A DNA stretch of 14,923 nt. Source: Cylindrotheca closterium (taxonomy: Eukaryota > Bacillariophyta > Bacillariophyceae > Bacillariales > Bacillariaceae). Below, piece after piece: positions 1 through 8,234 of the stretch. A program made the translations under genes and the position numbers. The stretch is taken from NCBI GenBank assembly GCA_933822405.4, contig CAKOGP040001882.1, positions 1 through 14,923 of the forward strand, read 5' to 3'. The first letter of the stretch is position 1; each line of letters starts with the position of its first letter. The notes beneath the pieces were generated by a model. That model was given only the letters and a program-made list of their open reading frames with translations, had not been told where the DNA came from and ran no database searches.

Positions 1-507
1 CGATCAACAATGATCTCCACAAGCAGGTACAAAAAATCTCTTCCGGAAGCCATCTGCGTCAGCTCTCACCAGCTGTCGCGGCGTATAAAGCACATACGCA
101 CATGTTCTTCACAAACTAGTCACAGATATGGATCTACCTTCAATACTTATCCATCACGGTACTCCCGTCCGTGTTCGATATCACGAATGTCCGACTTCAC
201 TGTCCGACATGTTCGACTGTTCTTTTATTTATTAAGATCCCATTTCACCAACACTCCGCATGCCATCCTACTCCCCCATCAGTGTTGTTTGCTTTGTTTG
301 TGCCTCACACCAATAGATTTGATACAGTACTGTCTCGTCCCCAACATTGACTGTGAGGGTGGCAAGTGTTGTTGTTGTTTGTTGTTTGTACATAGGTCTC
401 AGGGCTCTTCTTCCACAAATAACTAGAAAAGTTTCCCATCATTAGAGAGTATCTTAAGTAGATTTGACTAGTTGAGATCATGGACTACTATGAATGTAGA
501 TGGGAAC
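1..507. other. Flanking DNA, no supported gene
   Basis: I see no convincing gene here. A 138-codon open frame (10-426, plus) has the Ser/Cys/His-rich, low-information composition of a chance frame and no recognisable domain. A short T/G-rich stretch lies near 365-390. The segment ends where the 23-bp direct repeat begins at 508. Confidence 0.5.
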
Positions 508-530
508 TACTAGCAGATATGACTAAATCC
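508..530. repeat. 23-bp direct repeat, copy 1
   Basis: This 23-bp sequence, beginning tactagcagatatgactaa and ending atcc, is identical to 1075-1097. The copies bracket the minus-strand coding remnant, and copy 1 contains that remnant's stop codon. The flanks of the two copies differ at once, so this may be a long target-site duplication or a local duplication footprint. Confidence 0.85.
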
Positions 531-913
531 AAGGCCCATTACTCCAGTGGCGATGGTGTCTCTCATTGCAGTTGCAGTCAATCTTGTGTTGACACAAACC
601 ATTCTGTTGGTCTTGGTGTTCAACACAGTGAGAGGTGCAATGGCAACGAGTTGGTGGATGGTCTTCACGTCCTTAGTGTCATGTGCATTTGGAGCAATGA
701 GGGTGTCCACAACAATCAGCTGTAATGCTGGAAGGAGTTCAGAGTCAGGACGAATTCCCTTCGCTGGATCATCGTTGATGAAAAGAGCTTTTGCTGCCTG
801 GAGTTCCAAGGTGTTACCAAACAATTTTCGTAGACTGGTTCTGGCTGGTGCTTATCGTCGACGAAGATGAACTCAATCGCTTCCAAGGGACTGAAGTCGT
901 CGGGCTTGGACAT
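510..913 (-). pseudogene. Small frameshifted hypothetical protein gene
   Basis: On the minus strand an ATG at 911-913 opens MSKPDDFSPLEAIEF, which runs to about 825. There the frame shifts by one base, within aaattgtttgg, into FGNTLELQAAKALF and continues to a TAG at 510-512. Adding the two frames gives about 134 residues of ordinary globular composition: an alternation of hydrophobic segments (LLPALQLIVVDTLIAP) with charged ones and no low complexity. That is why I think it was once a coding sequence. I do not recognise the family. A TTG-initiated reading would add four residues, but ATG is the better start. The last seven codons, including the stop, lie inside an exact 23-bp repeat that recurs upstream of the gene at 1075-1097. 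The frameshift could also be a sequencing error or a very short intron. The coding assignment is an inference from composition. Confidence 0.4.
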
Positions 914-1074
914 GTTCCAAAACAATCAACAGTCGATGTGTGAATGAGATGGGAAATGCAAAAGGGAAGTTGATGAGTGCAGACTCGTATTGCACTGGCA
1001 AGGGAGTATTGGTGTTGTAGTAGCTTGTTGGCGCAGATAGACAGTAGCGTTACAAAGGGCTGTATAACCTGTCG

Positions 1075-1097
1075 TACTAGCAGATATGACTAAATCC
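1075..1097. repeat. 23-bp direct repeat, copy 2
   Basis: This is an exact second copy of 508-530, with 544 bp between the copies. If the pair is a target-site duplication, the inserted piece would be 531-1074 in minus orientation. No poly-A or simple tail is visible at its 531 end, which weakens that reading. Confidence 0.85.
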
Positions 1098-1825
1098 TAA
1101 TGCAATGCAAATGTAGATGAATGAGAAATAGTGAGCTAGATAGAATATGGTAGATCTATGGAAAGTATGGTGACTGTATGTTGTATGGTGAACCAGGATA
1201 GATCTTACACAACATGTGGCTACTAGCCAATTTTTGCAGGTTGTAGAACAGAGTCGGAGAGGGAGTTGAAAAACAAGCATGCTTGCAATATCTAGAACTG
1301 GCAGCTCTTTTATTTTGTCTTCATATTGTGGAACTTTGATTCAGCAGCTGCCAACTTCTGCTTAAAGTAATCCTGAAGTAGAGGTTAATGTAGTTTTGGA
1401 CTTGGTGAATTACACACTTTTTCAGTGAGAAAAAGCGCGTCAACATACACCATGGATGAGGGTCAGGGAACTATGCCTGCAGGCGTGGGTGTGCCAGCGA
1501 TTTACTTGTAGCTCCACTCGGCTGGATTTCGTCATATCCCAACACACTCCTGCCATTGTGACAATCACCATTGGCAGCAATGGGACATGCTCTCATTCAC
1601 TGTTTATTTTGTTTTGCATTTTCATTTTGAACATATACATAGTTGTCTGACCTATTCCTGTGGACCAAGAATCAGATCCCTGAACTTACAGAAAAAATAA
1701 TATCAGAAAAGAAACAACACGCAAACATGCAGAACCAGCCAATCTGCTCCGCGTAGCGCTAGTACTGATTTTACATAGCAAAAATTGAAATTATCATCAA
1801 CAAACGGCAAAACACTGGTTTAAAC
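1098..1825. other. Flanking DNA and possible 5' leader of the LINE
   Basis: No coding sequence can be supported here. The open frames at 1077-1280 (minus) and 1456-1650 (plus) lack family features and have chance-like composition. The stretch 1690-1825 is A-rich and lies directly upstream of the ATG that opens the LINE ORF1 remnant, so it may be the LINE 5' untranslated region. The 5' boundary of the LINE cannot be placed because its 3' end lies outside the window and no flanking duplication can be compared. Confidence 0.4.
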
Positions 1826-2152
1826 ATGGGCAAATCTCCAGCTCCGAAGGCTGCCTCGGCTAATACAAAAAAGCTGGGCGTGGTAAAGTCCAAGGCTTCC
1901 TCTGTAGGAAAAAAGCGATGAAAAAACGACTGGAAATTGATTTGGAACCAAAGACAGAGATCCTGTCAATTCCAATGATGTTGACATCAAGCAAATCGCC
2001 GATGCCCAAGACGCTCTACGAATGGCCGACGAATTTGAGGCACGATGAATTGCTGAACGAGATGAGCGGTGTAGAGAGGAATGCAATAAACTGGTTCCTA
2101 GATTATCTGAGCGGTGGTCAAAGAAATTATACTCTAGTGAAGTTGTCAATCA
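1826..2152 (+). pseudogene. LINE ORF1, 5' segment (before the LTR insertion)
   Basis: An ATG at 1826 opens a basic N-terminus (MGKSPAPKAASANTKK) in one frame up to an A6 run at 1909-1914. The continuation lies in the next frame and reads through TGA at 1938-1940 and TGA at 2046-2048 to end in SERWSKKLYSSEVVN. The last part is charged and helix-like (IAERDERCREECNKLV), so a short coiled coil is possible. The last complete codon, aat at 2148-2150, is followed by ca of the duplicated target. With one aatca copy removed, the sequence continues in frame as QALQRMDRIQTG at 8233 onward. The ATG at 8248 is therefore probably an internal methionine, not the ORF1 start. That continuity is read directly from the sequence. 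The choice of the 1826 start is an inference. Confidence 0.65.
2148..2152. repeat. Target-site duplication, left copy (aatca)
   Basis: The five bases aatca directly precede the 5' LTR and match 8230-8234, directly after the 3' LTR. Five bp is the usual duplication for Ty1/Copia integrases. Confidence 0.9.
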
Positions 2153-2418
2153 TGACAGAATTGTATCAAGAACAGGTTTCATGACTCGGACCAATACGAT
2201 TTGTACGTTAGCAGTCTTATGGGTCTTGTAGTAATTAATAGTAAAATAGATATGAACGTGTCGTCGGATGAGAACAGTTGGAACTATGCGCACCAAGTGC
2301 ATCAACTGTTCGTCAATTCCAGATCGACTCATCGCGTCGTGTTTTGTTTACCTTGAATTGATATATTATCTTCTAGTGTAATCTCGAGCGTTCACCCAAG
2401 AATAATAATATTCTGTCA
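2153..2418 (+). repeat. 5' LTR
   Basis: This 266-bp LTR begins TGACAGAAT and ends ATTCTGTCA, a perfect 9-bp inverted repeat with canonical TG...CA ends. It aligns along its whole length with 7962-8229. An AT-rich block (gatatatta, near 2359-2367) could serve as a TATA-like element, but promoter and polyadenylation sites cannot be fixed from sequence alone. Confidence 0.95.
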
Positions 2419-3613
2419 GATTAACAGTCGCAGTTACGCACCATCAGCTAACTGCCGCCGTTTTTCCCACAGAAAAACGCCCTCTGCTTCCCTCAGAAGC
2501 AATTTCACAAGTCTTTGTCAATTCATTGGCATTTTGGTCCATTGCAACACTCACACTTGCGATCTGGCCCTGTCCTTTCCGACACCTACAGTCGAAGACC
2601 AGAGTTTTACCTCTTTCCTCTGGTTCATCAATCTCAAAGGTTTTATAGCTGCCGCGTTTCAAAGTCGACTAAACTTTATTTGGATCACCATACCCATCAC
2701 TGTCGACGACTACGCAAAGACCCAACGGCACAAAAGGGTATTGGATTCTATTTTAATTTCGGTGGTTCTAAATTTCGGTTGTCCAGCCCTGTTGGAAACT
2801 GAAAGGAGTCAAGCGCTGGGCATCCGCCGAACCCGTGCTTCCCCCACGTGTCGTCTTTTGCTTCCGGTGTTGAGAAACCCACCACAAAGACAACTCGTGA
2901 GGTTCATTGCCCGGCTGTACTGCAATTAAACGAGGTGGTTCTCGTCCCTAATCGCAGGCAGCGGCACACAGATCGATTTATTTTAATTGACTGAAACTTG
3001 TTCTGGATTTTGTACCCTCGTGAGTACAACTTCCCGCAGTCCTTCCCAGCACCCCCGGAGTTGATCGTCGTTGCGTGCACAACGACTTTCGGCGTGCTGC
3101 ATTCCTTTTTTTCCACTTGACAACCAGCCAGTTTTCGACCGGGCACTTGTTGATCGTTGGAACACCGGGACGCCTATACCCGTAAAGGTCAAGGGGTTTC
3201 ATCCAGCCTCTTGTAGTCTTCTGCAGCCAGTCTCTTACAGACTCAGAAGACCAGTCTCCGTATTCGCACCTGTTGTTGACTACGGCGGTAACCGGATCTA
3301 CAAAGGTCAAGGGAGATTAAAAGTCCATAGAACACGGACGACTCCTTGTTCCAACTTTTGGGACCTTCTTTTTCCGTCCTGACCTGCAAAGACGTTCAAG
3401 AAAACCAGGAAAGCCTCACAGCAATCCTTGGGACTAGTGTGACCGTAGGGTATCCACTAGTACGGAACGTCAATCACTCGAGCCCTTCTCTTTAGGGAAC
3501 CACTCAACCGACCTTTGCGTTAAGAAGTTTTGGGACAGGCATCGTCCCCAGAGTCTTCGCTCTTGTGAGAGGACTCTTCCCCTACTTTTCCACCCCACAA
3601 CAACAAACCAGAC
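2419..3613 (+). other. Leader between 5' LTR and gag, no supported gene
   Basis: This is about 1.2 kb of internal sequence between the LTR and the first gag ATG. The longest plus frame (2534-2929, 131 codons) shows no family signature and I do not call it. The bases right after the LTR (gattaacagtcgcagttacg) are where a primer-binding site should lie, but I cannot match them confidently to a tRNA 3' end or an internal tRNA stretch. A 12-bp direct repeat, aaaggtcaaggg, occurs at 3184-3195 and 3302-3313. Retroelement leaders usually carry packaging and dimerisation signals, and none can be assigned here. Confidence 0.6.
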
Positions 3614-4699
3614 ATGTCAACTAATCAGAGCGGTATGAACTCCACACCTGCTCCTACCGCTGGTGCTGCCAATCAACCTGTCAGCCCTGCAACTCCAACT
3701 GTTGGCAATACTGCCGGTATGCCTGCCAATGCTACCGTGCCCCCTGGTTTTACTCTCGCAAGCCTTGAGTTTGCTGTCACAAACCTCTTTTGAGCGTCTC
3801 TCAACAGTCCACTCATGCTTGCTCTTTGTCGTGATGGATGTATTAACTTCATGGACCTCCTCTCTTACAGTGAGGCTGAGCTCCTGGAACTGAAGTACGA
3901 TGCACCCATTCTTGACGCACAAGTGGTGGATACTGGCCAAACTCAGCTTACTCAGCTTGAGCGGCCCCATCGTGGCACTCTTCGGGCTTTACTTGGGTAT
4001 GCTTACCTTCGTCAAAACGTCCATCGCGATCCGATCACCCCGATCAATTGCATGAACATTGACGTACAAGCATTCTTCAATTATCAATGTAGTGGTGACT
4101 TTATAGTTTTTAATAATTCTTCTTTCCCACAACCTTTTGTCTCCAAGCCTGATCATCGCAAACCTATTGACTCGTCCCCTGATACTCTCCTTCCAACACA
4201 GATGGAGACGAACCCAGACAGCCATCTAGCCACCGTACGCAACAAATTTGCACCCAAACATGGGGAGCTACAACGGCCAATGAGCGAGGAATCAGACCGC
4301 CAAGCTACAGTAGACGTGATCAGTAATCAGTATAGTGATACTACTAGTCTGACTACTATTGTTTCTTCCGCTCTACAACCTAGTATTCGCACATCTGACG
4401 GTGTCAATATACTCAATGGTAGTCGTGCCACACAACTTGTTGGCGCACAAAGCACCATGAGTAGACCAACACAGAACAAGAGTGACATTGCAAATGATGT
4501 CATATTCAACTCCAACCTTGAATGGGACCAAACTCTATTGGATCCCAACATTGACAGGCTGGACGAACAGGGCAAAGGTGAGAGACTATTTGATAGAGTA
4601 GGCATCCTAAAGAGTAGTAAAACTATTTTAACTCTGAATGAAGCCTCTGAAGATGAGACTCTCGACAACCAGATGATTTCGACACTGCTATGGATCTGA
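3614..4699 (+). pseudogene. Degenerate Copia gag, N-terminal part fused to linker sequence
   Basis: The ATG at 3614 follows an A-rich context (caacaaaccagac) and opens MSTNQSGMNSTPAPTAG, a Ser/Thr/Pro-rich head. A TGA at 3791-3793 interrupts the frame. It continues as SLNSPLMLALCRDGCINFMDLL, then SYSEAELLELKYDAPILD and RGTLRALLGYAYLRQNV, ending near INCMNIDVQAFFNY (about 4085). This helical segment followed by a short ITxxNxxxFxxF-like stretch resembles the beginning of Gag in diatom Copia elements as I remember them; that is family knowledge, not a search result. After about 4090 the frame stays open to 4699, but the protein becomes Ser/Asp/Thr-rich and no CCHC zinc knuckle is present. Most of Gag (capsid C-terminal part, nucleocapsid) is therefore missing. 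Near the end it reads NLEWDQTLLDPNIDRLDE, a copy of a module that recurs three more times downstream. Confidence 0.6.
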
Positions 4700-6580
4700 A
4701 TGACACTGGCATCGGTAATGCCACACTCGTCTCCAACCTTGACTCGGACCAAACTTTATTGGACCCAACCATTGGCGATCTTGGCGGTAGCGTATCTGCC
4801 AACAGCACTAGCCACGGCTTGCTCCTTCAGTTGCCAAAAGCGAGCATGGGGAGTGATTCTGATCTGATGCTCTTCTTCCTGAACAAGATGAGACTGACGA
4901 GTACCCAATGGATTTGGAGAATGGGGAGCAACAGTGTGTGATGTCTGATAAGTTGGCTGTCGTACCGGCTACCAAACGTCCACCGCCTACACCTCAACAA
5001 GAAGCCAAACAACACGAGTTCATGTTTTATGGAGTAAAATATAGATCATTTAATAACCATAATGTTATCTATTCTATTCAGAAAGCCAACACTCGTAAAC
5101 ATCTAGCTTTGATTGATAAAGGTGCCAACGGTGGCATTGCTGGAGACGATGCCCGCATCATCATTGCAATCATACGCCAACAAGCCTACATTGGAAAGGG
5201 TCAATCCATTCTGTCCAGCGGACAAATGGAACATTTCAAGATTGTTGTGGACGACAAGTCTACCAAAGTTGGTGGTCAACAGCGTTTGACAACACAAGAC
5301 GGCTCCGTCTTACCACTGGACATCAGAAGTGGCCTCCCATATCTGCGAATGCATCCACCAACAGATCGTGAGCTGAGTAATCCCAACATCCCACATGTCG
5401 TGCTCACTTCTGATACTGATTGGGACCCAAGTGTATTGGATCATTCGATCGACAATATGAAAGAATGGGCAAAGTCCGTTCCCGACCATGATCCTGATGA
5501 TGGAGAACACCTGTTTGATCTTGTAGGAGTTCTTAAGAATAATGAAGCTGTTACTTCTTTTAAGGATTCTAAACTAGATGAAACCATTGATTTCTTTGAA
5601 AACTTCAATTGTGTTTTTCCAACTGACAGACCTGTACGAACAGCACCATCGCGCGTCCGACAATCTCACATGGTTTAACTGTAGCATGGCCGACCTATTT
5701 GGCTTTGGCGCAGCACCAGAAGATTCACCCATCCCTGAGTGTTTCGAGGTCTACGAAGCTCGTAAGCCCCCTTCAATACTGTTCAGCCCAGGACAATCGG
5801 TCAACTACGATATCGAGTCAGCTCCTTTGAAAGACAGCTCTTTCAAGGACCTCATCCTCGATTCGGACAAACCGACTAGCAGGACACCTCATGGGGAGAT
5901 GGATCATTGTGCACCGCCAAGAGTATATTTCAATGATACTCTGACTGTCCACGAGAGTACTAGTTGAATCCTAACTACTATAAAGAAGTCTACTCTAGAC
6001 GATGCTGTTGCTTTCTTTACTGACTTTGTACTGGAAGACGACTTGCTCCAACAGTTGCCGGAAGCGAGCATGGGGAGAGATGATGCTACTAGTGCTCTTC
6101 CTCCTGTACATGAGGGGAACAAGTCAGATAGAGAGCCTGAGCAAACAATAGATGAGATAGCCACTAACGAATCTATTTTAGTTTGTACTCTTGGGATCCT
6201 TGAAGCTACTCTAGACTGTACTCTTGACTTCCTTGGGCCACTTGACTTTCATCTGATCGATCGTGGATTGAGCACCGCTAACATTCCAAATGCCACGCTC
6301 ATTCACAAGTATTGTACTGATCACGACCAAAACGTATTGGACTCCATGGCTATTGGAACTGAAGAAGCCAAGCCGACATTCAAACAAGTAGATAGTCATA
6401 ATTGTAATAGAGCCTTACTCTTTACTACTATGAACGGACATTCTGCTTTAGATTGTGCAATCGACTTCTTCCAATCCTTTGCCTGTGCGAATCCAATAGA
6501 TGGACTCCATGAAGTCCATCGTCCACCAACTTCTGAACTAGCTAGACTTGAACGTAGCATGGAAGACCCTATCAACCTGG
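4499..6580 (+). repeat. Expanded, diverged repeat modules in the Copia linker region
   Basis: Two short protein modules recur in different frames. Module A appears as EWDQTLLDPNID (about 4521), DSDQTLLDPTIG (about 4744), DTDWDPSVLDHSID (about 5416) and DHDQNVLDSMAIG (about 6320). Module B appears as KLDETIDFFENF (about 5572), TLDDAVAFFTDF (about 5995), TLDCTLDFLGPL (about 6205) and ALDCAIDFFQSF (about 6448). A third unit at DNA level spans about 4816-4853 and 6040-6077, roughly 38 bp with few mismatches. The 5416 copy of module A lies in the expected order after the protease-region fragment and is probably the ancestral one. The others look like old internal duplications. They explain why this region is long although integrase and reverse transcriptase are absent. 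Function, if any, is unknown. Confidence 0.6.
4908..5678 (+). pseudogene. Copia protease region and following linker (damaged pol fragment)
   Basis: This open frame of 256 codons includes MFYGVKYRSFNNHNVIYSI and then HLALIDKGANGGIAGDDARI. The stretch D-K-G-A at 5115-5126 sits where retropepsins of this type have D-[ST]-G-A, so the catalytic Asp is kept but the Ser/Thr is Lys. Directly after DDARI the text jumps to IRQQAYIGKGQSILSSGQME and VGGQQRLTTQDGSVLPLDIR, then PHVVLTSDTDWDPSVLDHSI. In complete diatom Copia polyproteins, as I recall, more residues separate these blocks, so a deletion near 5160 is likely. The frame then shifts near 5640 and continues as SDNLTWFNCSMADLFGFG. No initiator is implied: this is a piece of a polyprotein that had been read from upstream. 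It sits between two duplicated linker blocks. Confidence 0.7.
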
Positions 6581-6834
6581 ATCGCACCAGTGCAACTCAA
6601 GTCGCACTGCCAGAGCTCGAGATCTATCAGTCTCACAAGCAACCCCTAACTCAAGAGGCGCGCTTTGAGCTGGTGTTGTATCAATCTCTGAGCTGGTGTT
6701 GTATCAATCTCACAAGCAACCCTCAACCCAAGAGGCGCGCTTTGATGATGATACTCGAAAGCCTGACAGGAGAAATGGTCCACTACCTTGCAACAGCTTT
6801 GAGCATGGATTACAACCAACTGAGGTTGAACTGA
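5637..6834 (+). pseudogene. Copia pol linker, frame continued after shift
   Basis: After the shift near 5640 the next frame runs to a TGA at 5965-5967 and on to a stop at 6832-6834. It is Asp/Ser/Pro-rich with modules B and A repeated, and includes LLQQLPEASMGRDDATSALP (about 6046) and DCAIDFFQSFACANPIDGLH (about 6451). Asp/Ser-rich, poorly conserved linkers between the protease block and the pre-integrase block are usual for this kind of polyprotein. Nothing in it suggests an enzyme. A 23-bp tandem duplication at 6666-6711 near its end adds 23 bp and disturbs the frame. Confidence 0.5.
6666..6711 (+). repeat. Exact 23-bp tandem duplication
   Basis: Bases 6666-6688 and 6689-6711 are identical (start tgagctggtgttgtatcaat). 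They lie inside a larger partial duplication in which tatca[ga]tctcacaagcaa with its downstream text ...aagaggcgcgctttga occurs at 6625-6668 and again at 6702-6745, offset 77 bp. The number of bases added is not a multiple of three, which fits the frame change to the 6696-7022 frame. Confidence 0.9.
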
Positions 6835-7022
6835 AGAACCCAAGCTCGGCTGTGAAGTCTCGTGAACGCGATTGGGAGCGCCTTCGCAGCTACTTTGCAT
6901 GGTTGCCCAAGCTAGTCATCCAGAAGAACTTGGAACACTACTTGGAAGACTCAACTCAACTAGCTACAATAACTACTATATATTACAGTATTGGCGCCTT
7001 CCAACTTTGTATCTACCTCTAG
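6696..7022 (+). pseudogene. Copia segment preceding integrase (fragment)
   Basis: The informative part is RERDWERLRSYFAWLPKLVI followed by QKNLEHYLEDSTQLA at 6861-6969. It has the look of the conserved block that precedes the integrase in diatom Copia polyproteins (a charged start, then [LF]xWL or similar, then a KxxxEHTTQxA-like helix). The expected continuation into the HHCC zinc-binding and DDE integrase core is absent. After about 6990 the frames break up and I cannot identify further integrase sequence before 7598. Evidence is motif memory only. Confidence 0.5.
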
Positions 7023-7597
7023 AGCTAGTCACCAAATCCGAGCCCGGCAATGCCGCAGCTTCCTACTTGCTGGAAAGCACAGATGCAGCACACTGAATCG
7101 CCAAGCTACAATGATAGTATCATTGAGCGGTCCCCAGGCCTACTATACCACCAATGTGCTTGGAGCGGAGCTAACCAAAGTCTTCACTTTGATGGCACAA
7201 CTACAATAAGCTCAAGCGACAATACAATCACACATGGGCTCACTACGACCACAATCACTGTATAGATCTTTGTCACTGTACATTGGCAGTGGGCGACTTC
7301 CTCCATCGGACATACAATGATGACTGGACAAATTTGTCAATTGGACGGAAGCAATTTGAACAAAGACTACTAACTAAGACTGAAACGGTAAAAATTATTC
7401 ACTTAGCAACTTGTCTATGTACCAACGCTTTCTACATGAAGCAATTGACCGCTTCAACTGAAGACCAAATAGATTCTGACCATATTGTTGCTCAGATTCA
7501 TGGGGAGCAGACAACTGGTCTGCAACCACTGCTCAAAGACAATGAGCCACTCCTTGATGGCTTGCCTCGGCATATAACTAAACGGTAGAAGACGACA
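7023..7597 (+). other. Unassigned internal sequence of the LTR element
   Basis: Frames here are short and broken. The longest (7283-7588, 101 codons) contains NDDWTNLSIGRKQFEQ and ends at a TAG, without an identifiable domain. The DDWTNLS text faintly recalls a Gag stretch, so this could be displaced gag sequence, but I do not claim it. The interval is where integrase and reverse transcriptase should lie, and neither is visible. Confidence 0.4.
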
Positions 7598-7933
7598 TTG
7601 TACCACCTACACATATGGCATGCCTTGTTGCCATTACATCATGTGAACAAAGTTTTTCACCTGAAAATGTTTTCTTCGCCTCATTTTGATGGACCCAAGA
7701 CTACTGAGACTGTTGCCAACAGCTCACCAAGACCTAATACGAAACCAGACAAGCGACATATTGTACTGTCGTTCCAACGTGGAAGAGAGGCTATTGCATC
7801 CAATACGCTCTCCTCTCTACACATCGAAGGTGCTAAACACCCGGCCAATATCCTTAGCAAAAGATATCAACAAATATGGCCACAGCTACGTACACTACTT
7901 TCATGAGTAGATGACACAGCTGAGGAGGATTAG
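7598..7933 (+). pseudogene. C-terminal RNase H tail of Copia pol
   Basis: From about 7740 the frame reads KPDKRHIVLSFQRGREAIAS, then LSSLHIEGAKHPANILSKRY and QQIWPQLRTLLS. This matches the end of Copia RNase H, where a KRHxxLSxHRxREAIA helix is followed by HIxGxxNPADILSK and a QxWxxLxxLL tail. The family knowledge is firm, and the motif order is visible here. The catalytic Asp/Glu residues of RNase H lie further upstream in complete proteins and are not present. A TGA at 7904-7906 precedes VDDTAEED and a TAG at 7931-7933. Comparable proteins run on through such a DTAE-like end, so the TGA is probably a mutation. The stop lies 29 bp before the 3' LTR, as expected. Confidence 0.75.
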
Positions 7934-7950
7934 GTCCTCACTCACTCACC

Positions 7951-7961
7951 CATTTGGGGAG
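7951..7961 (+). promoter_or_regulatory. Possible polypurine tract
   Basis: The bases catttggggag directly abut the 3' LTR. A purine run immediately 5' of the 3' LTR is where plus-strand priming starts in LTR retroelements. The run is short (ggggag), so this is a positional assignment. A second purine-rich stretch lies at 7919-7934. Confidence 0.45.
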
Positions 7962-8229
7962 TGACAGAATTGTATCAAGAATGGGTTTCATGACTCGGAC
8001 CAATACAATTCGTATGTTAGCAGTCTTATGGGTCTTGTAGTAATTAATAGTAAAATAGATATGATGACGTGTTGTCGGATGAGAACAGTTGGAAGTTTGC
8101 GCACCAAGCGCATCAACTGTTCGTCAATTCCTGATCGACTCATCGCGTCGTGTTTTGTTTACCTTGAATTGATATATTATCTTCTAGTGTAATCTCGAGC
8201 GTTCAACAAATAATAATAACATTCTGTCA
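7962..8229 (+). repeat. 3' LTR
   Basis: This 268-bp LTR has the same TGACAGAAT...ATTCTGTCA ends as the 5' copy. Differences from 2153-2418 by eye are about 14 substitutions and a 2-nt insertion (near 8065), giving roughly 95% identity. It is followed directly by the aatca duplication. Confidence 0.95.
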
Positions 8230-8234
8230 AATCA
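8230..8234. repeat. Target-site duplication, right copy (aatca)
   Basis: This is a perfect match to 2148-2152. The codons aat-ca(a) continue straight into the LINE ORF1 frame. Confidence 0.9.

Larger units (their letters stand above)
2153..8229 (+). mobile_element. LTR retrotransposon, Copia-like, defective, inserted in LINE ORF1
   Basis: This is a 6,077-bp element bounded by two LTRs of 266 and 268 bp and a perfect 5-bp duplication, so both ends are certain. Internal order on the plus strand: long leader, gag start (3614), protease-region fragment (about 5019-5480), repeat-rich linker, a segment like the region before integrase (RDWERLRSYFAWLPK, 6861-6969), then about 750 bp of unrecognised sequence, then the C-terminal tail of RNase H (about 7740-7933) and the 3' LTR. 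This order (gag, protease, integrase side, RNase H last) is the Copia order. I find no HHCC/DDE integrase core and no YxDD reverse transcriptase. Stops and frameshifts break every coding part. It therefore had to be mobilised in trans by a complete relative, or was deleted after insertion. About 14 substitutions and one 2-nt gap separate the LTRs by eye. Confidence 0.93.

Noticed and set aside
10..426. 138-codon plus-strand ORF at the window start
   Set aside because: Ser/Cys/His-rich composition, no domain or repeat, and no supporting neighbour. It looks like a chance open frame.
1918..2184. 88-codon plus-strand ORF overlapping the 5' LTR edge
   Set aside because: It crosses the LTR boundary, so it cannot be an ancestral gene. 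A different frame of the same stretch continues LINE ORF1 across the insertion.
2419..2440. Primer-binding site directly after the 5' LTR
   Set aside because: The sequence gattaacagtcgcagttacg could be complementary to some tRNA, but I cannot match it to a specific tRNA 3' end without a tRNA set.
2534..2929. 131-codon plus-strand ORF in the leader of the LTR element
   Set aside because: No family signature, lies upstream of the true gag start, and composition is not convincing.
4327..4752. 141-codon minus-strand ORF
   Set aside because: Antisense of the gag-linker frame. It has no motifs, while the plus strand carries the repeated DPSxLD module.
7283..7588. 101-codon ORF with DDWTNLS as a displaced gag copy
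   Set aside because: The resemblance is seven residues long. It is not enough to claim gag homology.
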